Made by a program: the position numbers and the translations under genes
The notes under the pieces: model-generated
Database searches by the model: none
What the model saw: only the letters and a program-made list of their open reading frames with translations
Told to the model about the DNA's origin: nothing
Source of the DNA: Bacillota bacterium
GTDB taxonomy: Bacteria > Bacillota > Clostridia > Christensenellales > Aristaeellaceae
Direction: 5' to 3'
Assembly: GCA_023411395.1 (NCBI GenBank)
Contig: JAEYOV010000002.1
Span: 76,504 to 140,503 of the forward strand
DNA length: 64,000 nt
Shown: positions 16,079-22,929 of the stretch, piece after piece
Numbering within the stretch: position 1 is the first letter of the stretch
How the letters are laid out: every line of letters begins with the position of its first letter

Positions 16079-17188
16079 TTATTCAGCCGGGACAGGAGGC
16101 AGCAGGGCGCCGGTCTCCTCTTCAAAAGGAGGAAGAGGGAAGGCTGTATCCTGCTGCACCTTTTTCAGCGCCGCTTGCGCCTGCTTGCCGGAAAGCAGGC
16201 GGGGTTGAAAGCTGTTGCCTTTTGCACCGCCTGTAAACCGGAAGGGGTGCAAGGAAGCCTGCATGCTTTTCAATCGGTCATTCTCCAGTGAAAACGTAAT
16301 GCGCACAGCCAGCGCATCCGTTTCCCTCGGGTTGTGGTTGCCGCCAAAAACGCAGTTTCCCAAACTGTAGAAGATGAGCCGGTTCCTGTAAATCTCTATG
16401 CCCTGCGTCACATGGGGATGATGGCCGGCTACCACATCCGCGCCCGCGTCGATCAAAAAACGGGCCATATCCCGTTGAAGGCCGTTATGCTTATAAGCGT
16501 ATTCCTGGCCCGCGTGCAGGGAATAGATGATGACCTGGCAGCCCGCCTCCTTCAGCAGGGCGATCTGCCGGGCGACGGTTTCTTTTTTATCCTCCGTCAG
16601 GCTGCCGCGGATGCCCGCCAGACCGATCTTGCCCCGGTCCGTCCGAAACACGCACAGCCACTCGTTTCCGGCGTAGGCGATATCCTGCTGGTCAAGCGCC
16701 AGCAATGTGGCTTCCCGGCCGGTTTTTCCGTAGTCGTCAAAGTGGTTGTTGGAAAGGTTTACGGCTTCCACGCTGCCCAGGGGCAGCATTTGGGCAAAGG
16801 ATATAGGCCCGCGGAAGGCAAATCTCTTTTCCGTGTTTTCTCCCTGGCTGCTGTCGGAAAGTACGCCTTCCAGGTTCACCAAGGTGACATCATCCCTGGA
16901 AAACAAGGGAAGCAGCCCGGAAAAAGAATAAGCGAACCCTTTTTTTTGAACCGTTTCTACCAGGCTGCCCGCCTTTTTGCCGGCCGATTCCGTGCCGCCC
17001 AGCGTGCAATCCCCGGCCAGCGTCACCGTGAGCACCGCAGGCGACGGAGCAGTGTCTGCTACAAGGTAATCCGTATCGAAGACCGGTGGCGGCAGGCTGT
17101 GGGGAAGGGACACGTGCTCCGCCAAGGCTGGGCTTGTGAGCAGCACAAGCGCCGCGCTTAAGATGAACCGGGCAAAGGCCGCACTCAT
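16079..17188 (-). CDS. CapA-family metallophosphoesterase-like protein (copy 2)
   Basis: Paralogue of the next gene, 369 residues, first in a two-gene operon. Seen: signal peptide (cleavage after SPALA), a Pro-rich spacer of about 30 residues absent from copy 1, then LAGDCTLG, NLEGVLSD, NLSNNHFDDYG and GHHPHVTQG. Substitutions within the motifs (NNHF for NNHT, GHHPH for GTHPH) suggest the two copies have diverged. GGGAGGAG lies before the ATG at 17188. An extended -10 promoter lies about 30 bases upstream. Confidence 0.85.
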   Translation of the reverse strand: MSAAFARFILSAALVLLTSPALAEHVSLPHSLPPPVFDTDYLVADTAPSPAVLTVTLAGDCTLGGTESAGKKAGSLVETVQKKGFAYSFSGLLPLFSRDDVTLVNLEGVLSDSSQGENTEKRFAFRGPISFAQMLPLGSVEAVNLSNNHFDDYGKTGREATLLALDQQDIAYAGNEWLCVFRTDRGKIGLAGIRGSLTEDKKETVARQIALLKEAGCQVIIYSLHAGQEYAYKHNGLQRDMARFLIDAGADVVAGHHPHVTQGIEIYRNRLIFYSLGNCVFGGNHNPRETDALAVRITFSLENDRLKSMQASLHPFRFTGGAKGNSFQPRLLSGKQAQAALKKVQQDTAFPLPPFEEETGALLPPVPAE

Positions 17189-17216
17189 GGACTCCTCCCA
17201 ACAAACGGATGGGAAG

Positions 17217-17225
17217 ATTATACCA
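17217..17225 (-). promoter_or_regulatory. Extended -10 promoter of the capA-like pair
   Basis: TGGTATAAT on the minus strand (17225-17217), an extended -10 element; no good -35 at the expected distance. About 30 bases before the start codon. The rest of the 258-base divergent gap to 17447 shows only a weak + strand candidate (TTGATC, 17 bases, TACCAT, 17302-17330). Confidence 0.5.
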
Positions 17226-17446
17226 TATCCGGCGGAAAATGCATAGCGGAATACTGGGCGCGGCCGGCAGGAAGGCAATTGTGTGCATCTTGCGGGAACG
17301 CTTGATCAGCAATATCCCGCATGATACCATAAAATCGCATGTTGCGCAGCAGCACCGGCCCAGTGTGAGCCGGGAAGGATTGCGCGGCGCAGAAAACGCT
17401 CAACAAGCTGCTGAGGCAAGGTACAAAAGGGGAAGGGCGTGCGGTC

Positions 17447-18193
17447 ATGGGAGAACAGATCATTTATCCGGGTCGGCGCGGCATTATCGAACGAATGAAG
17501 GAAGAGGTAGACGCCGTATTGGGCGAAGGTGCGTGGGAGGATATCCGGAAGACGGGCTCTGGCCCGGAGGAGGATATGGATGAAGCCGCCTTGAGCAAAG
17601 CAACGCGGGAGATGCTGAAACGCTTTGATTCAAAAGCCGATCCTAAGGCGCGGAAGACTGCTTTTTGCAATGTCAGGCATGCGCTGACCCCGCAGCATCT
17701 TCACTGGGTACGGGAACTTTTTTTGAAATATGGGCATATCGATGCCTTCTGTGACGCCCTTCGCCAGGAAAACAGGGAGGGCTTCCAAAAGGCGCTGGAA
17801 ACAGGGGAAGGATTTCACGGCCAGCCTGTTGATCAGAGCGTCGTCGATTTCTTTGAGGAGCAGCCTTATCTGCTTTACGGCGCGCGCAAAGGGCGGCAGA
17901 TTCATGCCACGGCCATCCCCTGCCAGACCAGCGCCTATCTTCTGGAACCGGACCCCAGAAAAAAGCGTTACCTGGCCTGTCATTGTGCATTTGCCCGCGA
18001 ATCGCTTCTTGCGGCGGAGGGACCGGTTTCAAAAACCCTTTGCTACTGCAGCCTTGGCCATACGATGATTTTCTGGGAAACGGCGTTGGATGCAAAGCTG
18101 TCCGGCGAAGTGGTGGAATCTGTTCTGGATGGCGGGCTGCTCTGCCGGTTTGTGATTGGCCTGCCCGATGACATCGTGGAAAAATATACCTGA
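17447..18193 (+). CDS. Cys-rich hypothetical protein (possible DUF6144 family)
   Basis: A 248-residue soluble protein without signal peptide. Seen: a helical N-terminal half and a C-terminal half with a CHCAFARESL motif and, 24 residues later, CYCSLGHTMIFWE, plus single Cys in FCNVRHALTPQHL and IPCQTSAYLL. The paired CxC motifs look like a metal or Fe-S site. The pattern reminds me of the clostridial DUF6144 family, from memory only. It stands alone on the + strand between the divergent capA-like pair and the RNA gene. Function unknown. Confidence 0.7.
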   Translation: MGEQIIYPGRRGIIERMKEEVDAVLGEGAWEDIRKTGSGPEEDMDEAALSKATREMLKRFDSKADPKARKTAFCNVRHALTPQHLHWVRELFLKYGHIDAFCDALRQENREGFQKALETGEGFHGQPVDQSVVDFFEEQPYLLYGARKGRQIHATAIPCQTSAYLLEPDPRKKRYLACHCAFARESLLAAEGPVSKTLCYCSLGHTMIFWETALDAKLSGEVVESVLDGGLLCRFVIGLPDDIVEKYT

Positions 18194-18243
18194 ATATTAT
18201 GCCGCGGAGTACACGGGCCGGAAGTTTTTCGTAAGGCTTAGCC

Positions 18244-18276
18244 AAATAAAAAATCCCGCCTGTGCTAAAAGGCGGG
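18244..18276 (-). terminator. Terminator of the putative RNA gene
   Basis: CCCGCCT (18255-18261) pairs with AGGCGGG (18270-18276); read on the minus strand it is followed by ATTTTTTATTT. It also lies about 60 bases past the end of the convergent + strand gene, but the T tract serves the minus strand. Confidence 0.8.
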
Positions 18277-18517
18277 AATATCATATCGCCGGCCGGAGGG
18301 GATTACCCCTTGGATCAGACTTTGCAGTGCCCCAAAGTGCCGCTGCGCCGAGTTTTTTCACCCGCTTCTAAAGCAGGCTGGTGCCCTGTCTTGCATTTCT
18401 GCCGTCCCCTGGCGTTTTTGAAAACGGGGGCATGGCATCCATGCACGAACCCGGGCTCCTATTGTGGAGATGTGGGTAAAACCAAAGCGCTGGCGCACAC
18501 TTCAGGAGCATGCTGCT
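18248..18517 (-). ncRNA. Putative structured non-coding RNA (about 270 nt)
   Basis: An independent transcription unit on the minus strand: a near-perfect promoter (18524-18553) and an intrinsic terminator (18244-18276) bracket about 270 bases with no convincing ORF. By eye the transcript folds: a long-range stem joins 18492-18502 to 18335-18349 (AAGTGT with GCACTT and GCGCC with GGCGC, four bases bulged). It encloses local hairpins CTCC/GGAG, GCATGG/CCATGC and CACC-CTGCTT/AAGCGGGTG; downstream come ACTTTG/CAAAGT, GGGG/CCCC and the terminator. The size and closed, elongated shape recall 6S RNA, but I could not match a known consensus. SRP RNA, tmRNA and RNase P signatures were looked for and not seen. 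Confidence 0.6.
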
Positions 18518-18523
18518 GCAAAT

Positions 18524-18553
18524 ATTATATGCCGGAACGCGATTGGCTGTCAA
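18524..18553 (-). promoter_or_regulatory. Near-consensus sigma-A promoter of the putative RNA gene
   Basis: On the minus strand TTGACA (18553-18548), an 18-base spacer, TATAAT (18529-18524). Both hexamers are perfect. It begins four bases after the stop of the upstream 785-residue gene, so it starts a separate transcript. Confidence 0.8.
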
Positions 18554-18556
18554 GGG

Positions 18557-20914
18557 TCATTGAGCATCGGGAACCATGCCATTTTCCTCCTTTTTGGCGT
18601 TCATCCCGGCCATTTTTGCGATCCGGCCCGCGTAATGGGAGCAAAGCTCCCCGGCAAATTCTGCGTCGAAAGATTCTGTTTGCACACGGAATGCGTCCCT
18701 GTCCTGGAAGGGCGACAGCCATACGGAGCCGCCGCCGTGACGGATGCGAAGGCCTTCCCCGAGCTCCTTTTCCCTGGCGTTTTCGCATAGCTTCCGCAGA
18801 ATTCGTCCCTTTTCCCCCGTAGGGCAGGGTACATCCCTGCGTACTCTATGGGTTTTGGGCAGTTGCTCCATAAGAGATGTAAGGCTGCGGCCGGCAAGGG
18901 GATGGAGCAGGGCAAGCATCCTGGAAATTCCATCGTGCATCAGGTCGTGCTGGCGCAGCAGGGCGGCATGCTCCTCCTTGTTCAGGGCAGAAACGTCCCA
19001 CTTCCAGCGTACAGGTCCCAGTCTCTCCACCGTCCTGGGCGTATCCGGGAATGCGAACAGCGGCATGCTTCCTTCCTGAACGGCCAACTGCCATACCAGC
19101 ATCTGCTGGATTGTTTCATCCGGGAATATGGTTTTGTTCGTTACATAAGATGATGTGCCGTCCGGTTCCAGCAAAAAGCCTGTCTCCCAGGCTTGCAGCG
19201 ATCTGTCCTTTGCCGGCTGCCCCCGGACCTTTTCCAGGCCGGCCCTGCTCAGCGCCCGCAGGGCAAGGGACAACAGGGAGGCGTCGTCGCAGAATACGGC
19301 CACATGAAGGCTGCTTTTATCAAAAACCTTTTGGTCGGCCCGCTTCAGGAGGCTTGCAAGGTACAGTTCCTTCATGCCGCCTGCGGACGTGATCGCTGCT
19401 GTCTGCGCAAAGGCCGGCGGATATTCCTGCCTTAAAGCGGCACTTTCTACAGCCTGGATTTGACCCTTGTTCAGCATCAGCCCATCCCCGCCAAGGATGG
19501 TCACCTGCTGGCCGTCCACCATCACCCCCAGAGGCAGTTGCATAGCACGCATGGCCGTGGAAAGAACGGGCGCGTACCCATCCCCAAGCAGAAGCACATG
19601 CGCGCCACGGGCGGCAAAAGCTCCCGCCAGTATGGTGTACAGCGCCTCGCCGTCCCCACGGTGACAGAGCGCCACGGAGGAGGCTTTGAGCCCCAGGATG
19701 GCCGCCGCGGCCAGTTGATCGGCCCGCGCGGGCGAGTCCAGCGTAATGTTGCCTCGTTCGTTCAGGTGCAGGCGCCGCAAATCACCCCAAACCACATTTT
19801 CGAAGGCGATGACCTCGCTGCCAACCTCCTTTTGCGGCCATACCTTTACCCCGCAGTTCAACCTGGCGTGGGAGCCAAGCACCGCGCTGGCGCCCAGCGC
19901 GGTGCCTTCCATCATCCGCGCGCCGGGGCGCACATGTCCTTCCCGGCAGACAACGGCGCCTTCCACGCGGGCACAACGGCCAACGCGGCTGAATTCCCAT
20001 AAACAAGACCTGGCGATGCGTGCGCCTTCCTCTACAATAGCCCCCGGACCGATGACCGCCCCCTCCGACAAAATGGCGCCCTGCTTGATGCGAGCGCCTT
20101 CCCCGATATAGCAAAGGCCTTCCAGTACAACATCCGGCTCCAGCGTACACGCTCCTTCCATAATGGCATGGCCGGATGGGCGGCCCGGTATCTGAAAATC
20201 CGCCTCCCCGCGCAAAAGGTCGAGCTGGGCCTGTAGGTAGGCCCCCTGATCGCCGATGTCGCACCAATAACCCGTCATGGGATAGCCATAAACGGCCATT
20301 CCCTCCTGCACCATCCGGGGAAAAAGGTCTTTGCCAAAATCATAGGCGCCCTCTTCCGGAATCAGGTCAAGCACTTCCTTTTCCAGGATGTATATGCCTG
20401 TGTTCACCTGGTCGCTGAACACGCCGGACCAGTCGGGTTTTTCCACAAAACGCTGTACACGGCCCGTTTCATCGGTGATGACCACGCCGTAGCTCAAGGG
20501 AATCGGCACCGATTTGAGCACAAGGGTGGCCATTGCCTTGCGGGATTTATGGAATGATAAGGCTTCGCTCAGATCACAGTCTGTCAGCCCGTCTCCGGAC
20601 AATATCACAAATGTATCCGTTACCATGCCCTTGGCCAGGTGCACGCTGCCGGCGGTACCCATGGGATGCGATTCTTCCAAATACTGAAGGTGCACGCCGT
20701 ATTTTTCACCCTTGCCAAATGCTTCCCTGATGGCATGGGGCAGGTATAAAACCGTGGCGGCCACATTCAAAAGCCCGTGGCGTTTGAGAAGTTTCAAAGA
20801 GTATCCCATTACCGGCTCACCCAGAACGGGGACCAGGGGCTTGGGTCTGTCCAGGGTCAAAGGACGCAGGCGGACGCCTTCGCCGCCTGCCATGATGATT
20901 GCCTGTAACGCCAT
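18557..20914 (-). CDS. Sugar nucleotidyltransferase fused to a phosphohexomutase-like domain
   Basis: A 785-residue two-part enzyme. Residues 1 to about 230 are a nucleotidyltransferase (IIMAGGEGVRLRPLT, PMGTAGSV, SGDGLTDCD), followed by left-handed beta-helix hexapeptide repeats (about 250-370), then a phosphomannomutase-like region to the end. The family is usually named mannose-1-phosphate guanylyltransferase/phosphomannomutase. The phosphohexomutase part lacks the phosphoserine TASHNP motif: where it is expected the sequence reads GVMVDGQQVTILGGDGLML. The second domain is therefore probably not a working mutase. A separate intact mutase lies at 35532-37052. AGAAGGAG precedes the ATG at 20914. 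Confidence 0.85.
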   Translation of the reverse strand: MALQAIIMAGGEGVRLRPLTLDRPKPLVPVLGEPVMGYSLKLLKRHGLLNVAATVLYLPHAIREAFGKGEKYGVHLQYLEESHPMGTAGSVHLAKGMVTDTFVILSGDGLTDCDLSEALSFHKSRKAMATLVLKSVPIPLSYGVVITDETGRVQRFVEKPDWSGVFSDQVNTGIYILEKEVLDLIPEEGAYDFGKDLFPRMVQEGMAVYGYPMTGYWCDIGDQGAYLQAQLDLLRGEADFQIPGRPSGHAIMEGACTLEPDVVLEGLCYIGEGARIKQGAILSEGAVIGPGAIVEEGARIARSCLWEFSRVGRCARVEGAVVCREGHVRPGARMMEGTALGASAVLGSHARLNCGVKVWPQKEVGSEVIAFENVVWGDLRRLHLNERGNITLDSPARADQLAAAAILGLKASSVALCHRGDGEALYTILAGAFAARGAHVLLLGDGYAPVLSTAMRAMQLPLGVMVDGQQVTILGGDGLMLNKGQIQAVESAALRQEYPPAFAQTAAITSAGGMKELYLASLLKRADQKVFDKSSLHVAVFCDDASLLSLALRALSRAGLEKVRGQPAKDRSLQAWETGFLLEPDGTSSYVTNKTIFPDETIQQMLVWQLAVQEGSMPLFAFPDTPRTVERLGPVRWKWDVSALNKEEHAALLRQHDLMHDGISRMLALLHPLAGRSLTSLMEQLPKTHRVRRDVPCPTGEKGRILRKLCENAREKELGEGLRIRHGGGSVWLSPFQDRDAFRVQTESFDAEFAGELCSHYAGRIAKMAGMNAKKEENGMVPDAQ

Positions 20915-21003
20915 ATTTTGCACTCCTTCTGACAGCATGGCTGTATTGTTTGCAGGCATGTTCCAAATTATGACGAACGTGGAGCGCATAAGGAGAAAAC
21001 CTC

Positions 21004-21032
21004 TTGTTCCTTGGAATGGGTTCTAGTATAAT
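21004..21032 (+). promoter_or_regulatory. Sigma-A promoter of the hutP-like/cmk operon
   Basis: TTGTTC (21004-21009), a 17-base spacer, TATAAT (21027-21032), 45 bases before the hutP-like start. Confidence 0.65.
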
Positions 21033-21076
21033 GGACAGGCGGGCGGGACCTGACAACATGAGAAAAGGTGAGATTC

Positions 21077-21496
21077 GTGCAGCAGTTGGAAATTGGCAGC
21101 CGGGAAGTGGCCCGGGCAGCCATATTGCTAAGCCTCAGCCGCAGCCGGGAAGAAGAAAGCGCCCTGCGCGGCCAGATGGCTGCCGATGGGCTGCTTACCG
21201 CGGCGGTGGATTATGGCGGGGAGTTTGTTGCCTCCGTCATGCGCATTGTGGAACGGGCGGTGATTGCCGCCAAACGGGAGAAGGTCATCAACGAGACACA
21301 CCATGAGGAAGGCGCCGTAGCCGGGGCGGCCAGGGAAGCCATTGCCCAGGTGACGACCAAGGCCCTTGGCTTTTCCGTGGGCGGCAAGATCGGCATCGCC
21401 AGATGGGGCGAGCATGTGGCGGTGGCCGTATTTTTCGGCGTAGGCCTGGTGCATTTGAATGAGGTGTGCGTGGGCATGGGCCACCGGGCCATATAA
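21077..21496 (+). CDS. HutP-family RNA-binding protein
   Basis: A 139-residue homologue of HutP, the histidine- and magnesium-dependent antiterminator of the Bacillus hut operon. Seen: the N-terminal REVARAAILLSLSRSREEE helix, the central ETHHEEGAVAGAAREAI segment matching the ligand-binding region of HutP, and the C-terminal HLNEVCVGMGH motif. No histidine-degradation genes are nearby; it heads cmk, plsC and ispH-S1, so its RNA target may differ from hut. Start: GTG at 21077, 8 bases after AAAGG; an in-frame GTG at 21068 overlaps that site. Confidence 0.82.
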   Translation: MQQLEIGSREVARAAILLSLSRSREEESALRGQMAADGLLTAAVDYGGEFVASVMRIVERAVIAAKREKVINETHHEEGAVAGAAREAIAQVTTKALGFSVGGKIGIARWGEHVAVAVFFGVGLVHLNEVCVGMGHRAI

Positions 21497-21518
21497 AATA
21501 CAAATGGGAGAGAACACA

Positions 21519-22199
21519 ATGCCAATGAACATCGCCATTGACGGGCCGGTAGGCGCGGGGAAATCATCCATCGCCCGGGAGGTGGCCAGGCGGTTGAACA
21601 TACTGCATCTGGACACGGGAGCCATGTACCGGGCGGTAGGATATGCGGCACTGAAGCAGCATATTTCCCCGGAAGACGAAAAGGCGCTGGAAGGTTTGTG
21701 CGGCCGGGTTTCCATTGAGGTACGCTACAGGGATGGGAAGCAGCAGACGCTGGTGGATGGGTTGGATGTGAGCCATCTTATACGCACGCCGGAGGTGGGC
21801 ATGGCCGCTTCCACCGTTTCCCGCTTTCAAGCGGTGCGCCGCCACATGGTCGCCCTGCAGCGCAAATTGGCCAGGGAAACGGAGATGGTGGTGGATGGCC
21901 GGGACATCGGCACCAACGTGCTGCCTCATGCGGGCGTGAAAATATTCCTCACAGCGGCGCCGGAAGAGCGGGCACGCCGCCGTCACCTGGAGCTTATGGA
22001 AGCCGGGGGCAAGGACACGTTTGAACAGGTTCTGAGCGACCTTATCAAGCGGGACCTGCAGGATACCACCAGGCCAATTGACCCCCTGCGCCCGGCGGAG
22101 GATGCCGTGATGCTGGACAGCACGCATCTTGACATGGAGAAGGTAGTGGAGCGGATCCTGGGCATTGTGGAGGCGCGCTATGGAAATGCAAAAGAATAA
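21519..22199 (+). CDS. cmk: Cytidylate kinase
   Basis: Phosphorylates CMP and dCMP, 226 residues. Seen: P-loop GPVGAGKSS, the family motif LDTGAMYRAV, DGRDIGTNVLP and the lid region RDLQDTTRPIDPL. Length fits the bacterial family. Preceded by GGGAGA and followed by plsC, whose start overlaps its last 20 bases, which implies coupled translation. The cmk-plsC-ispH/S1 order is a familiar clostridial gene order. Confidence 0.96.
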   Translation: MPMNIAIDGPVGAGKSSIAREVARRLNILHLDTGAMYRAVGYAALKQHISPEDEKALEGLCGRVSIEVRYRDGKQQTLVDGLDVSHLIRTPEVGMAASTVSRFQAVRRHMVALQRKLARETEMVVDGRDIGTNVLPHAGVKIFLTAAPEERARRRHLELMEAGGKDTFEQVLSDLIKRDLQDTTRPIDPLRPAEDAVMLDSTHLDMEKVVERILGIVEARYGNAKE

Positions 22200-22824
22200 C
22201 CCGGCTTTGGCACAAAAGAAACGCAGGACTTTTCTTTATCGTATTGCCAAAGCGCTGGCCTGGATCCTGTTCCATACGGTGTATCCGGTCACACTTCACA
22301 ACAGGGAACACCTTGCCTTGAATGGCCCCTACATTCTGATCTCCAATCATTTAAGCGGCCTGGACCCGATATGCGTGGCCCATGCGGTGGACAAGGAAGA
22401 GATTGCCTTCCTTGCCAAAAAGGAACTGATGCAGGGCAGTTTTGCCGGCCGGTTTTTGCGTGCGGTGCACGCCATCCCGGTGGACCGCCACAATTTTGAC
22501 ATGGCCGCCATGCGCGCCTGTACCCAGGCATTGCGGGAAGGCCGTGTGCTGGGCATTTTCCCGGAAGGAACGAGATACAAAAAAGGCAACATGGAGGAAC
22601 TGGAAGCAGGTGTGGCGCTTCTTGCGCTTCGCAATAAAGTTCCTCTGGTGCCCCTGTACATCCACGGAAAGCTCCGTCCTTTCCGCCGTGTTCATTGCTA
22701 TGCCGGTGCGCCTATCCCCTTGGATGATTTGAGGGAAATGGGCGTTGGCAGGGATGCCGGCGACGCGCTTTTGAAGCGGATCGCCGATTTGTATGCCAAA
22801 CTTGCCCAAAAGGCCGGTGCTTAA
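22180..22824 (+). CDS. plsC: 1-acyl-sn-glycerol-3-phosphate acyltransferase
   Basis: Membrane-associated acyltransferase making phosphatidic acid, 214 residues. Seen: the catalytic HX4D motif in SNHLSGLDP, the substrate motif FPEGTRYKKG, and VPLYIHG. One hydrophobic N-terminal segment (AKALAWILFHTVYPV). GGAGG lies 7 bases before the ATG at 22180, inside cmk. The 105-base AT-rich gap before ispH has no clear promoter or terminator. Confidence 0.94.
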   Translation: MEMQKNNPALAQKKRRTFLYRIAKALAWILFHTVYPVTLHNREHLALNGPYILISNHLSGLDPICVAHAVDKEEIAFLAKKELMQGSFAGRFLRAVHAIPVDRHNFDMAAMRACTQALREGRVLGIFPEGTRYKKGNMEELEAGVALLALRNKVPLVPLYIHGKLRPFRRVHCYAGAPIPLDDLREMGVGRDAGDALLKRIADLYAKLAQKAGA

Positions 22825-22929
22825 AGCTTTGGCGGCGGTTTGTGAAAAAAATTTTTACATTTCAGCAGGAAATAAACTTTTTGCAGCGAAATTTATTCCA
22901 TTAGTGTTTTTTTGCGGAAAGGAAAGGTT

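Noticed and set aside
18368..18553. A 61-codon ORF inside the putative RNA gene
   Set aside because: Its first codon lies in the promoter -35. The shorter in-transcript version has no ribosome binding site and no recognisable sequence.
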